From an uncultured Lachnospiraceae bacterium (GTDB lineage: Bacteria > Bacillota > Clostridia > Lachnospirales > Lachnospiraceae), in the NCBI GenBank assembly GCA_944383265.1, contig CALWOX010000004.1:1-64000 (forward strand): a DNA stretch of 64,000 bases. Reading direction: 5' to 3'. Of this stretch, positions 8,723 to 17,935 are shown one piece after another. The notes below the pieces were generated by a model that was not told the DNA's origin, did not search any database, and saw only the letters and a program-made list of their open reading frames with translations. The position numbers and the translations under genes were made by a program. Within the stretch, counting starts at the first letter, position 1, and the number at the start of each line of letters is the position of its first letter.

Positions 8723-10828
8723 TTGACTTCACATATCTTAGTAATCGCTGAAAAGCCCAGTGTGGCGCAGTCTATCGCCGCTGTCCTTGGCGCAAGAGAG
8801 AAAAAGGACGGCTTTATCGAGGGGAACGGCTACCTTGTTTCATGGTGTGTCGGTCATTTGGTAGGGCTTGCGGAAGCTGCCGCCTATGGGGAACAGTACA
8901 GGAAATGGAGCTATGACAGCTTACCCATTCTGCCGCAGGAATGGAAATACACCGTCGCCGCCGATAAGAAAGCACAGTTTGACACCCTCAAAGACCTTAT
9001 GCACCGGGAGGACGTTTCCGAAGTCGTCAACGCCTGCGACGCAGGACGCGAGGGGGAATTGATTTTCCGTTTCGTCTATGAAGTTGCCGGGTGTAAAAAG
9101 CCCATGCGCCGCCTTTGGATTTCCTCAATGGAGGACGAAGCTATCCGGGACGGCTTCTCCCACTTAAAGGACGGACGGGACTATGACCCCCTCTTTGCTT
9201 CTGCCCTTTGCAGGGCAAAAGCTGACTGGATTATCGGTATCAACGCCACCCGCCTTTTCTCCTGCCTTTATAACCATACCCTGAACGTGGGGCGCGTCCA
9301 GACCCCGACCTTAAAAATGCTTGTTGACCGGGACGCTGCCATTACCACGTTCAAGAAAGAAAAATACTATCATGTGCGGCTCATGCTCCCCGGCGCGGAA
9401 GCCATAAGCGAACGGCTCCCCGCCGCTGATGAAGCGCGGGAACTGAAAAAGGCTTGCGAAGCAGCGCAGGCGGTTTGTGCTTCCCTTTCCAGAGAACAGA
9501 AAACCGCAGCCCCGCCGAAGCTCTTTGACCTCACTTCCTTACAACGGGAAGCGAACCGGATTTTCGGCTATACCGCAAAGCAGACCCTTGACCTTGCACA
9601 AGCTCTTTACGAAAAGCGGCTCCTTACTTATCCGAGGACAGACAGCAGCTACCTGACCGACGACATGGGCGACACGGCGGCGGATATCATCACAATGCTA
9701 TGCGGAAAGCTCCCCTTTATGGAGGGCGTTGCCCTCACGCCGGAAGTCTCCCGGCTCTTAAACAGCAAAAAGGTGTCCGACCACCACGCAATCATTCCTA
9801 CTATGGAGCTTGCAAAAACCGACCTTTCCGGGCTTCCGGAAACGGAACGGAATATCCTTACCCTTGCCGGGGCAAGGCTTCTCATGGCTGCCGCCGAACC
9901 GCATACCTTTGAAGCGGTCACGGCGGTTTTTGAATGTGCGGGACAGACCTTTACCGCAAAGGCAAGGGCGGTACTTTCCGACGGTTGGAAAGGCTTGGAA
10001 CGCCGCTACCGGGCGACCCTCAAAACAAAACCAGACCCGGAGGACGACGGAGAAAGCGGGCTTCTCCCCGGTACACTCTCCTTTAGCGAGGGGCAGACCT
10101 TTGACAGTCCCACGGCAAAGGTAACGGAGCATGACACCACGCCGCCGAAGCCACACAACGAAGCGTCCCTGCTCTCCGCTATGGAACGCGCCGGGAATGA
10201 GGAAACCGACCCAGACGCGGAACGCCGGGGGCTTGGAACGCCTGCGACCCGCGCCGCTGTCATTGAAAAGTTAGTCAAGGGCGGTTTTGTGGAGCGTAAG
10301 GGGAAGCAGCTTATCCCTACAAAGGACGGTATCAACCTTGTATGCGTCCTGCCGGAAGCCCTCACTTCCCCGAAGCTGACCGCCGAATGGGAAAACAACC
10401 TGACGCAGATAGCAAAGGGAAAGGCAGACCCGGACGCATTTATGGGCGGTATCGAGGAAATGGCAAAGGGGCTTGTGAAATCCTATCCCTTCCTTTCCGA
10501 CGAGAAAAAAGACCTGTTCAAGCCGGAACGTGCCGAGCTTGGCAAATGCCCCCGCTGCGGCTCCCCGGTCTATGAGGGGAAAAAGAACTATTATTGCAGC
10601 AGCCGGGAATGTGCCTTTACCATGTGGAAGAACGACCGTTTCTTTGAGGAAAGGAAAGTAACCTTTTCCCCGAAAATCGCCGCTGCGCTCCTAAAGGACG
10701 GCAAGGCAGCCGTGAAAAAGCTCTATTCCCCGAAAACAGGCAAGACCTATGAGGGAACCGTCCTTTTGGCTGATACGGGCGGGAAGTACGTCAATTACCG
10801 GGTGGAGCTTCCGAAGAAACGAAAGTAA
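8723..10828 (+). CDS. topB: DNA topoisomerase III (type IA)
   Basis: This 701-residue type IA topoisomerase starts with the Toprim domain (HILVIAEKPSVAQSIAAVLG; DAGREGELIFR). It has the catalytic tyrosine in LLTYPRTDSSYL (Tyr about 303) and ends with a zinc-ribbon-like segment, CPRCGSPVYEG then YYCSSRECAF, near 608-632. The start is TTG 8723, placed after AAAGGAGG. Such enzymes are standard in Tn1549-like elements and probably resolve or relax the transferring DNA. The gene follows a terminator and precedes a 207-bp control region. Confidence 0.93.
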   Translation: MTSHILVIAEKPSVAQSIAAVLGAREKKDGFIEGNGYLVSWCVGHLVGLAEAAAYGEQYRKWSYDSLPILPQEWKYTVAADKKAQFDTLKDLMHREDVSEVVNACDAGREGELIFRFVYEVAGCKKPMRRLWISSMEDEAIRDGFSHLKDGRDYDPLFASALCRAKADWIIGINATRLFSCLYNHTLNVGRVQTPTLKMLVDRDAAITTFKKEKYYHVRLMLPGAEAISERLPAADEARELKKACEAAQAVCASLSREQKTAAPPKLFDLTSLQREANRIFGYTAKQTLDLAQALYEKRLLTYPRTDSSYLTDDMGDTAADIITMLCGKLPFMEGVALTPEVSRLLNSKKVSDHHAIIPTMELAKTDLSGLPETERNILTLAGARLLMAAAEPHTFEAVTAVFECAGQTFTAKARAVLSDGWKGLERRYRATLKTKPDPEDDGESGLLPGTLSFSEGQTFDSPTAKVTEHDTTPPKPHNEASLLSAMERAGNEETDPDAERRGLGTPATRAAVIEKLVKGGFVERKGKQLIPTKDGINLVCVLPEALTSPKLTAEWENNLTQIAKGKADPDAFMGGIEEMAKGLVKSYPFLSDEKKDLFKPERAELGKCPRCGSPVYEGKKNYYCSSRECAFTMWKNDRFFEERKVTFSPKIAAALLKDGKAAVKKLYSPKTGKTYEGTVLLADTGGKYVNYRVELPKKRK

Positions 10829-10831
10829 CGC

Positions 10832-10931
10832 AGCAAGCATAGGAAAGGGGTACCCTTTCCGTAAAATCCCCGCTTCCCCTTACCGGGAACGACGGGGATT
10901 TTTGCTTGTTGGGAAGTGTCCCAAACCCTCT
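10832..10931 (+). repeat. Copy A of a 100-bp two-block inverted repeat; candidate oriT or shared leader
   Basis: Two blocks, 10832-10863 (32 nt) and 10902-10931 (30 nt), are identical to the reverse complement of 19665-19696 and 19598-19627. The first block contains the palindrome GGAAAGGG-GTA-CCCTTTCC; the second contains TTGGGA-AGTG-TCCCAA. The 38 bases between the blocks differ from copy B but again form a hairpin (AAATCCCCG with CGGGGATTT). The site lies upstream of the Ard fusion gene; copy B lies upstream of mobC, in the same orientation relative to the gene it precedes. Confidence 0.8.
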
Positions 10932-11035
10932 GAAAAAATAAAAAACACTTTGGCAAAAGCGCGGCAGCCCCGTAGTAGGAAGTAAAACCGGAAAACGGCA
11001 GCTTCCGCGTTGCCACTGGCGAAAGGAGGTTATAC

Positions 11036-14000
11036 ATGGCAAGTTTGCGCGACGCGATAAAGGCACAGCAGGAAGAACTACAAGGCGGTAACGCATGGGT
11101 GGCGTTCTGGAAAGAGGGGCGTTCCTGGCGCAGCGAAGCGTTCCACCTTGATATGGGCGCGACCCTCTACCCGGAGGACGAATGGCGGCTGCGGGAAATC
11201 GAAGCGGCAGACCCCGCCGCTATCGTACTGAACGGATATTTGAGCGAGGACATGACCCTTGACGAGCTGACGACCTCTATCCGTTACCACTATGAACACC
11301 GCATGAACGGGATTACCGGGTTCCTCACAGAGTACAGCGACCGCCTATCCCCGGAGGAAATCGAGAAAGGACGGGCAGCCGCCCGCGCCGCAGGGCTTCC
11401 CTTTTCCGAAAAACCGTTCCGGGACTGGGAAGATTTTGACCCTTATGTATATGACGGCAGCATGAGTATAGAGGACTACGAGTTTATGCAGCGCATGATT
11501 GAAAAAGAAAGGAGTGAACGAATGGACGAACCGATTTTAAGCGGGTATCTTTCCAATCTTGGGAAGTACACCGAGGGCAGACCCGCGGGCGAATGGGTAA
11601 CATTCCCCACGACTGGCGCACATCTGAAAGAAGTCTTTGACCGTATCGGCATTGATTTTAAGCATTACGAAGAATGGCATTTTACGGAATATCAATCCTC
11701 TGTTCCGGGCTTGACAGAACACCTAAGCGAGTATTCCCACCCCGACGAGCTGAACTATTTAGCAAAGTTGCTTTCCATGCAGTTTGACGACGACCGGGAA
11801 AAATTCGTTGCCGCCCTTACCTACGGCGACCACACAGGCAGCTTGCAGGACATTATCAACCTTGCACAGAACCTTGACTGCTACTGGATTTACCCGTCCG
11901 TCCACAATGAGGAAGAATACGGGCATTACCTTGTTGATGAACTGGAAGAACCCGAATTGCCGGAGGAAGCAAAAAAGTATTTCATGTATGAGGAATACGG
12001 GCGGGACGCAGCTATCAATGACGGGGGACTGTTTACCGAACAGGGCTACATTTACAACAACCGCAACACCTTTACAGAATGGTACGACGGGCGGGACGTG
12101 CCGGAGGAATACCGGGTAACGCCTGCACCGCCGGAGCCGGGACGCCCAGACCCTAAAAAGGTGGAAATGGACGCTGCCCCCGCAGGGCAGACCACAGCGC
12201 AGCCAAAGGAGCAGGCACAGGAACCGCGCCCGGTTATTCCCATTGTCCTTACGTCCGAAAAGCCCGCCGACAAGCTCAAAGAGATTACCGACCGTCTGGA
12301 GCAGGGGATAACGGAACTGTTTGAAAGCGAGCGTTACAAAGAGTATCTGCGCGTCATGTCGAAATTCCACAATTACAGCTTTAACAATACGCTGCTTATC
12401 GCCATGCAGAAGCCCGACGCTTCCCTTGTGGCAGGCTTTTCCTCTTGGAAAAATAACTTTGGGCGGAACGTGATGAAAGGCGAAAAGGGAATCAAAATCA
12501 TAGCCCCGTCGCCGTTTACGGTAAAGCAGGAAGTAGAGAAAACCGACCCGCAGACCGGGAAGCCTGTTATCGGGAAGGACGGGAAGCCCGTTACCGAGGA
12601 AAAGGAAATCAAGGTACCCGCCTATAAGGTGGTATCTGTCTTTGATGTGTCCCAGACCGAGGGACGGGAACTGCCGGATATAGCCGTGGACGAGCTGACT
12701 GGGGACGTTGACCGCTTCAAGGACTTTTTCGCAGCACTGGAACAGGCTTCCCCTGTCCCTATTGGCTTTGAGAAAATCGAGGGCGGCGCACACGGCTATT
12801 ACCACTTGGAGGAAAAGCGGATTGCCATTGACGAGGGTATGAGCGACTTGCAGACCCTTAAAACCGCTATCCATGAAATCGCCCATGCGAAGCTCCACGA
12901 CATAGACTTAAATGCCCCGAAAGAGGAACAAAAGCCCCGCGTTGACCGCCGCACCCGTGAGGTGGAAGCGGAAAGCGTCGCCTATACCGTCTGCCAACAC
13001 TACGGGCTTGACACGTCGGACTATTCGTTTGGATATGTCGCCGGGTGGAGCAGCGGAAAAGAACTTGTGGAGCTTAGAGGCTCCCTTGAAACAATCCGCA
13101 GTACCGCCGCAGAAATGATAAACGCCATTGACGGGCATTTTGCGGAGCTTCAAAAGGCACAGGAGAAAGAACAGGCACAGCCGCAGCATGAGGGTAACAC
13201 CCCGGAGCAGCCGGAAGCTGCCCCGCAGGAGAAAGCCGCCTTTACCCCCGAAACCATTTACCGGGTACGCCGCAACCCATACAGTGACAGGGAGGAAAAC
13301 GCCTATCTGCTGCAAGCCTTTGTCACGCAGGAAAACGGGCGGGCAAAAATGGGCGAAGTGCTTTTCCGGGGGACACCGGAAAAATGCCGGGAGCTTTTGG
13401 GACAGTTAAACGCCGGGGAACTGACCGAGGGGCAGGTAAAGGAACTGTACGCAAAGGCGCAGGAGCAGCCGGAAACCGGGCGGGACGACACCTTTTCCAT
13501 TTACCAGTTAAAGGACGGGGACGAAACACGGGACTACCGTTTTGAGCCTTACGACCGCCTGCAGGCGGCGGGGCTTGCCGTTGACCGGGCGAACTATGCG
13601 CTTGTCTATACCGCGCCCCTTGTGCCGGGAACGTCCCTTGACGACATTTTTACCTGGTTCAATATCGACCACCCGAAAGATTTCAAAGGACATAGCCTTT
13701 CCGTTTCTGATGTGGTGGTGCTTCATCAGGGCGGGCAGGACACCGCCCACTATGTGGACCGTGGGGATTTTAAGCAGATACCAGAGTTTTTGCAGGAGAA
13801 ACAGCCGCAGCGGGAAAATCCTTTAAAAGCCGCCGAGCAGACCACCGAGCAAAACTACAACATGATTGACGGACGGATAAATAACACCCCGACCGTGGAC
13901 GAACTGGAAGCAAAGGTCAAGGCGGGGGAAACCATTTCCCTTGTTGACCTGGCGAACGCGGTCAAAGCGGATAAGGAGCGCGGCAGGGCGGCGAAGCCGG

Positions 14001-14101
14001 AAAAGAAGCCCTCTATCCGGGCGCAGCTCAAAGCCGATAAGGAACGGGCGGCGCAGAAGAAACCCTCAAAGCAGAAATCACAGGGCTTGGAAAGGAGCTG
14101 A
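11036..14101 (+). CDS. Multidomain antirestriction protein: ArdA + ArdC/metallopeptidase + YodL/DUF4316-like
   Basis: This 1021-residue fusion starts at ATG 11036 behind AAAGGAGG. An ArdA-like region (about 20-360, including NAWVAFWKEGRSW and LSNLGKYTEGRPAGEW) should mimic DNA and block type I restriction enzymes. From about 400 an ArdC-like part follows: an N-terminal ssDNA-binding-type region (YSFNNTLLIAMQKPDASLVA), then an HExxH metallopeptidase motif HEIAHAKLHD at about 613-622. A YodL-like domain (about 820-930) and a Lys-rich C-terminus like DUF4316 complete it. It likely protects incoming element DNA in the recipient. Domain assignments rest on remembered family features; the limits are approximate. 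Confidence 0.82.
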   Translation: MASLRDAIKAQQEELQGGNAWVAFWKEGRSWRSEAFHLDMGATLYPEDEWRLREIEAADPAAIVLNGYLSEDMTLDELTTSIRYHYEHRMNGITGFLTEYSDRLSPEEIEKGRAAARAAGLPFSEKPFRDWEDFDPYVYDGSMSIEDYEFMQRMIEKERSERMDEPILSGYLSNLGKYTEGRPAGEWVTFPTTGAHLKEVFDRIGIDFKHYEEWHFTEYQSSVPGLTEHLSEYSHPDELNYLAKLLSMQFDDDREKFVAALTYGDHTGSLQDIINLAQNLDCYWIYPSVHNEEEYGHYLVDELEEPELPEEAKKYFMYEEYGRDAAINDGGLFTEQGYIYNNRNTFTEWYDGRDVPEEYRVTPAPPEPGRPDPKKVEMDAAPAGQTTAQPKEQAQEPRPVIPIVLTSEKPADKLKEITDRLEQGITELFESERYKEYLRVMSKFHNYSFNNTLLIAMQKPDASLVAGFSSWKNNFGRNVMKGEKGIKIIAPSPFTVKQEVEKTDPQTGKPVIGKDGKPVTEEKEIKVPAYKVVSVFDVSQTEGRELPDIAVDELTGDVDRFKDFFAALEQASPVPIGFEKIEGGAHGYYHLEEKRIAIDEGMSDLQTLKTAIHEIAHAKLHDIDLNAPKEEQKPRVDRRTREVEAESVAYTVCQHYGLDTSDYSFGYVAGWSSGKELVELRGSLETIRSTAAEMINAIDGHFAELQKAQEKEQAQPQHEGNTPEQPEAAPQEKAAFTPETIYRVRRNPYSDREENAYLLQAFVTQENGRAKMGEVLFRGTPEKCRELLGQLNAGELTEGQVKELYAKAQEQPETGRDDTFSIYQLKDGDETRDYRFEPYDRLQAAGLAVDRANYALVYTAPLVPGTSLDDIFTWFNIDHPKDFKGHSLSVSDVVVLHQGGQDTAHYVDRGDFKQIPEFLQEKQPQRENPLKAAEQTTEQNYNMIDGRINNTPTVDELEAKVKAGETISLVDLANAVKADKERGRAAKPEKKPSIRAQLKADKERAAQKKPSKQKSQGLERS

Positions 14102-14105
14102 ACCA

Positions 14106-15050
14106 TTGAATAAGTTTGAGAACGTGGACGTTATCGCGTCCCTTGACGCTATCATGCGGCAGAACACCGCATTTTATCAAGATGATTTTGACATAGACAA
14201 ACGGATTTTGCAGGAAGCAGCGGCAAGACCCGGCGCGGAGGACAGGAAAATCCTCTGGTTTTCCCGCCCGTCCGGGACTTGCTGCGTCCGGGAGCGCGAC
14301 GTGTTCCTAAAGGACACAAGACAGCACAACACATGGCGGTTTTACGGGGAGCAGACCCGCGATACCGTCCTTGCCTATCTGGTGGAGCTGACCGGGAAAG
14401 AGGACGGGAAGCTCAAAGGCAACCTCTATGAGCTTGACTATGAGCAGCACTTCCGGCGCGTGATAGAAAAGTCCGTCCCTGCCGATAATTACACGCTTGT
14501 TTATGAGCATGGGGAGCGCAGCATACCCGCCAGACAGTATTTTGACGGCAACCCCGACCCGCAGCTTGGGAAGTTTGAACGCTTTGAAGCGCAGCCGAAC
14601 GACCCGGAAGCCCTGCGGGGCGTACTCATGGAGGAACAGCGCAGCCGGGAAAAGCTGCGTCCGGGGGATTTCAAAGCCCATGTAACCATGCTGCACGATA
14701 ACAGGATAGAACGGGAAGCCCGCCGCGTGGTGGAGAAAATGAAGTCCTTGCAGGAGCCGAACAGCCCGGACAAGACCCGTTTCATGGTGGAGCTGTCCCC
14801 GTATTTTGTCCGGCTTGCCACAGATAAGGACGCTGACCGCCTGTTTTCCATGCTGCCCTATCAGACCCTTGCCTTTTCCAAAAGCAAAGACCGTTTCGTA
14901 ACCTATGCGCTGATTGACAAAGGCGAGGACAGGAGCAAAGGAATACGCAAGCCCCGCCCCTCTGTCCGGGCGCAGCTTGCCGCAGGCAAAGAGAAAGCCG
15001 CCCCGAAAAAGGCGGCGGCAAAGACCAGACAGAAAGAAATGGAGGTATGA
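14106..15050 (+). CDS. ICE protein of unknown function (314 aa)
   Basis: This soluble protein begins LNKFENVDVIASLDAIMRQN. TTG 14106 is chosen because GGAAAGGAG ends about 8 bases upstream, only 4 bp after the Ard stop. It carries a central segment LYELDYEQHFRRVIEKSVP and a C-terminal RKPRPSVRAQLAAGKEK, which resembles the C-terminus of the preceding Ard fusion (KPSIRAQLKADKER). The two may share a binding partner or derive from a common tail. I recognise it as a regular neighbour of ArdC-type genes in these elements but cannot assign a function. Confidence 0.7.
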   Translation: MNKFENVDVIASLDAIMRQNTAFYQDDFDIDKRILQEAAARPGAEDRKILWFSRPSGTCCVRERDVFLKDTRQHNTWRFYGEQTRDTVLAYLVELTGKEDGKLKGNLYELDYEQHFRRVIEKSVPADNYTLVYEHGERSIPARQYFDGNPDPQLGKFERFEAQPNDPEALRGVLMEEQRSREKLRPGDFKAHVTMLHDNRIEREARRVVEKMKSLQEPNSPDKTRFMVELSPYFVRLATDKDADRLFSMLPYQTLAFSKSKDRFVTYALIDKGEDRSKGIRKPRPSVRAQLAAGKEKAAPKKAAAKTRQKEMEV

Positions 15051-15052
15051 GC

Positions 15053-15259
15053 ATGACACAGTTTACCGTGGAAGAAACGAACCTTTTGAGCATTTACCAT
15101 GAGGGGAGCCGGGAGCAGCTTAGAGAGAACATGAACGCTGCGCTTCCCTACATGGACGCGGATATGCGGGAGCTTGCAAAGCGCACCCTTTCCAAAGTAG
15201 ACGCGCTGACGGAAACGGAATATGCGGAGCTTGCCGTCTACGCCGCTGATGAAGCATGA
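15053..15259 (+). CDS. TTRAP (transposon-transfer assisting) family small protein
   Basis: This 68-residue protein begins MTQFTVEETNLLSIYHEGSR, matching the small acidic helical proteins called transposon-transfer assisting proteins. ATG 15053 sits 6 bases after GGAGGT; ATG 15047, in the same frame, is too close to that site. The molecular role is unknown. The gene overlaps the next one by 4 bp. Confidence 0.75.
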   Translation: MTQFTVEETNLLSIYHEGSREQLRENMNAALPYMDADMRELAKRTLSKVDALTETEYAELAVYAADEA

Positions 15260-15621
15260 GCGCGGTCAAGCGGCTCACGCCGTCGCAAAGCCGGAAAGTC
15301 AATGCCCTTGTAAAGCGGGAGTGCTGCAACTGCGATAACGGACACTGTATCTTACTGGACGACGGGGAGGAATGTGTCTGCCCGCAGCTCATTTCCTATT
15401 CCCTGCTCTGCAAGTGGTTCCGTATCGCCGTACTTCCCGGCGACAAGCTACTCTATGCGGAGCTTTATAAGACCGAGGACAGGAAGAAGTGTACCGAGTG
15501 CGGCGCGTTCTTTGCTTCAAGGTCAAATAATGTCAAATATTGCCCGGACTGCCGGAAGCGTATCACGAACCGACAGGCAGCGGAGCGCATGAGGAAACGC
15601 CGCGCCCTTGTTACGCGATAG
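15256..15621 (+). CDS. Cysteine-rich VLP-domain protein
   Basis: This 121-residue protein has an N-terminal cluster VKRECCNCDNGHCILLDDG and a second Cys set, KKCTECGAFFASRSNNVKYC then PDC, that looks like a treble-clef zinc finger; the C-terminus is Arg-rich. This fits the Cys-rich VLP family found at this place in Clostridia ICEs, probably nucleic-acid binding. ATG 15256 overlaps the TTRAP gene stop. It is the last gene of the forward operon before the terminator at 15749. Confidence 0.75.
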   Translation: MSAVKRLTPSQSRKVNALVKRECCNCDNGHCILLDDGEECVCPQLISYSLLCKWFRIAVLPGDKLLYAELYKTEDRKKCTECGAFFASRSNNVKYCPDCRKRITNRQAAERMRKRRALVTR

Positions 15622-15748
15622 GGGCGAAAACAGCCTTGATTTATGCGGCTTTCCGGGCAGGAAAACAGTGCAGCCGATACAGATTACCTTTTCCCTCAAA
15701 AATAGGGTTCTACTGCGTAACAAAACCATAGCAGCACCCACACAGACA

Positions 15749-15793
15749 CGGGGCGCGGTTAGCCTTTTTTGGCTTTCCGCGCCCCGTTTTTTT
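15749..15793 (+). terminator. Strong terminator at the end of the forward transfer operon; group II intron target
   Basis: CGGGGCGCGG (15749-15758) pairs perfectly with CCGCGCCCCG (15777-15786), with an inner AGCC/GGCT stem, and seven T follow (15787-15793). The group II intron begins at the very next base. Before that insertion the terminator would have faced the stop of the minus-strand gene at 17683 and probably served both operons. Confidence 0.9.
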
Positions 15794-17679
15794 GTGTGCC
15801 CGGCGGGCACACGTTCTAACGGGTGAAAGTCCCTGACCCGCCCGGCAGTGGGAAGGGTGCAGCTAATGGCAAGGGCGTCATCGTGAGGTGGGGTCTGAAG
15901 GAAGCCGGAGGCAAACCACTGGCCTGTAAAAGTTGTCCGGATAGGCTGTAAAGCGTGGATGAGGTTGCAAACCAAACTAAAGTCCAATAACTGCACGGAA
16001 CGCCAACAGTAAACGGGGCAGGTATAAGTGGGAAAGAGCGTGTGAGTACCCGGGGAGGTCTCATGAACATGGCAAAGACGATATAACGTTCGTTGTCATG
16101 GAGTAAAGCTTGCCATGAGAAGTCAGCAGAAGTCATAGTACCGGAACAGCTATAGATGTCCCGGGAAGGACGGAACAGTAGGAGGTGCCATTTCCAAATG
16201 GAAACCGGACATGGAATTAAGTACAGACAACTTCATATTGAAGACTACCTGAGAGAGATACCTGCGGAACAGGGAAGGGGAACAGGAGTGTACGTCCATG
16301 AATGGATTACCGGGAACCCTGACACCAACACGGACTTTTGGACGGACAACCTGCTTGATACGATACTCAGGAGCGACAACCTGAATGCCGCATACAAGAG
16401 AGTGAAAGCAAACAGAGGGTCAGGGGGAATGGATGGGATGCAGGTGGATGAACTTCTGCCCTACCTGAAAGACCACCGGGACGAACTGGTCAGGCAGCTG
16501 AGGGAGGGGAAGTACAAACCCAACCCCGTCCGAAGGGTAGAAATACCCAAAGAAGAGGGAAACAAAGTCAGGAAGCTGGGAATTCCAACTGTGGTCGACC
16601 GGATGATACAACAGGCGATAGCGCAGGAACTGACGCCTATTTATGAGGAACAGTTTTCGGATAACAGCTACGGCTTCCGGCCAGGCAGGAGCGCACAGGA
16701 CGCACTGGCAAAGTGCAGAGAGTATGTGGATGAAGGATACGCCTACGCAATCAGTATGGACTTGCAGTCCTATTTTGATACCGTAAACCACAGCAAACTG
16801 ATAGAGGTGCTGTCGAGGACGATCAAGGATGGACGAGTAGTCTCGCTGATACACAAGTACCTGAAGGCCGGGGTAATGGAAGACGGAGGATTTCGTGCGA
16901 CAACCGAGGGGGTGCCCCAGGGAGGCCCCTTAAGCCCGCTGTGTGGAAATGTCATGTTGAACGAGCTGGACAAGGAACTGGAACACAGAGGCCATAAGTT
17001 CGTGAGATATGCGGATGACTGCATCATCCTATGCAAGAGCCGGAAAAGCGCAGAAAGAACGCTGGAGCACATCATCCCATTTATAACGGGAAAGCTGTAC
17101 CTGAAAGTCAACCTTGAGAAAACGACAGTGAGTCACATCAGCAAAGTGAAGTACCTTGGATACGGTTTCTACCGAAACAAAGGAAGATGCCGTATGCGGG
17201 TACACCCCAGGTCAATCAGGAAGATGAAGGACCATCTGAGGGAATTGACAGTGAGAGGAAACAAGTGGAGCAACCCGGAGAGAGAGGAGAAGCTCAGGAG
17301 ATATACGACTGGGTGGATAAACTACTACCGGTATGCGGACATGAAGAGACTGATGGAGGACACAGACGAATGGCTCCGCCGCAGGATACGGGCGGTGTAC
17401 TGGAAACAATGGAAAAGAGTGCGAACGAGGTATAAAATGCTTCGTGCACTCCATCTGCCGGAGTGGCAGGTGCATAAACTGTCAAACTGTCGGAAGGGGA
17501 CATGGAGGGCGGCGGAGATGCTGAACTCTGTGCTCACCAAGACGATAATAGTGGACAGACTCGGATACCCATCCATGACTGCCCACTATCTGAAAGTACG
17601 CGTAAACTATTGAACCGCGTAGTACTGAACGGTACGCTACGTGGTGTGGAAGGGGAGGGTCAAATCTCCCCTATCCGAT
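15794..17679 (+). mobile_element. Group II intron (1886 bp) with maturase
   Basis: The 5' end GTGTGCCCGGCGGGCACACG fits the GUGYG consensus and begins directly after the terminator T-run. A structured 5' region follows (including ACGGGTGAAAGTCCC), then the maturase gene. Domain V is at about 17612-17650 (GAACCGCGTAGTAC ... GTGGTGTGG) and domain VI at about 17650-17675 (GGGGAG/CTCCCC arms). The 3' end is set after CTATCCGAT, matching the AY rule. Insertion just behind a terminator hairpin is characteristic of bacterial class C introns. The class is inferred from position only. Confidence 0.85.
16198..17613 (+). CDS. Group II intron reverse transcriptase/maturase
   Basis: This 471-residue protein is encoded in intron domain IV. 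It has RT motifs YGFRPGRSAQDAL, the catalytic YADD (about 271-274), and the thumb/maturase X region GWINYYRYADMKRLM near the C-terminus. No HNH endonuclease Cys pairs are visible at the end. It should promote intron splicing and reverse splicing into DNA. The start is ATG 16198, 10 bases after GGAGGT; an in-frame ATG at 16156 adds 14 residues without a site. It appears intact, so the intron may still move. Confidence 0.92.
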   Translation: METGHGIKYRQLHIEDYLREIPAEQGRGTGVYVHEWITGNPDTNTDFWTDNLLDTILRSDNLNAAYKRVKANRGSGGMDGMQVDELLPYLKDHRDELVRQLREGKYKPNPVRRVEIPKEEGNKVRKLGIPTVVDRMIQQAIAQELTPIYEEQFSDNSYGFRPGRSAQDALAKCREYVDEGYAYAISMDLQSYFDTVNHSKLIEVLSRTIKDGRVVSLIHKYLKAGVMEDGGFRATTEGVPQGGPLSPLCGNVMLNELDKELEHRGHKFVRYADDCIILCKSRKSAERTLEHIIPFITGKLYLKVNLEKTTVSHISKVKYLGYGFYRNKGRCRMRVHPRSIRKMKDHLRELTVRGNKWSNPEREEKLRRYTTGWINYYRYADMKRLMEDTDEWLRRRIRAVYWKQWKRVRTRYKMLRALHLPEWQVHKLSNCRKGTWRAAEMLNSVLTKTIIVDRLGYPSMTAHYLKVRVNY

Positions 17680-17682
17680 TGC

Positions 17683-17934
17683 CTATACGATTTCTATATC
17701 TGCTATTCTGGCCGCTATTACAGCGTAAAGCCTGCCGTCGTCTACTTCTATGATAATCATATCATTTTTTTTAGGAATATCCCCATATTCCACACATAAA
17801 ACGCGACCTGCGAGAGTTTCTCCGGTGTCGAACGTAATCCTGACTTTACAGCCCGTGTCAAGATACATTTCCATGCCGCACATTTCATTTTCCATTGTTA
17901 TTTTGTAAGACGTTCTAATCTCTGTTATTTTCAT
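17683..17934 (-). CDS. Small ICE protein of unknown function (83 aa), end of the relaxase operon
   Basis: The 83-residue protein MKITEIRTSYKITMENEMCG... has alternating hydrophobic residues and glycine turns suggestive of a small beta-barrel (SH3- or Sm-like); I do not recognise a family. Its ATG begins 1 bp after the relaxase stop, with AAGGAACGGG upstream, so it is translated with the relaxase. Its stop codon (17683-17685) is only 3 bp from the 3' end of the group II intron. The intron therefore did not damage it but separated it from its probable terminator. Confidence 0.65.
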   Translation of the reverse strand: MKITEIRTSYKITMENEMCGMEMYLDTGCKVRITFDTGETLAGRVLCVEYGDIPKKNDMIIIEVDDGRLYAVIAARIADIEIV

Positions 17935-17935
17935 A

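Noticed and set aside
11759-12898. Long minus-strand frame opposite the Ard fusion
   Set aside because: It is a shadow of a GC-rich gene: low-complexity content, no ribosome site, and the plus strand has clear ArdA/ArdC features.
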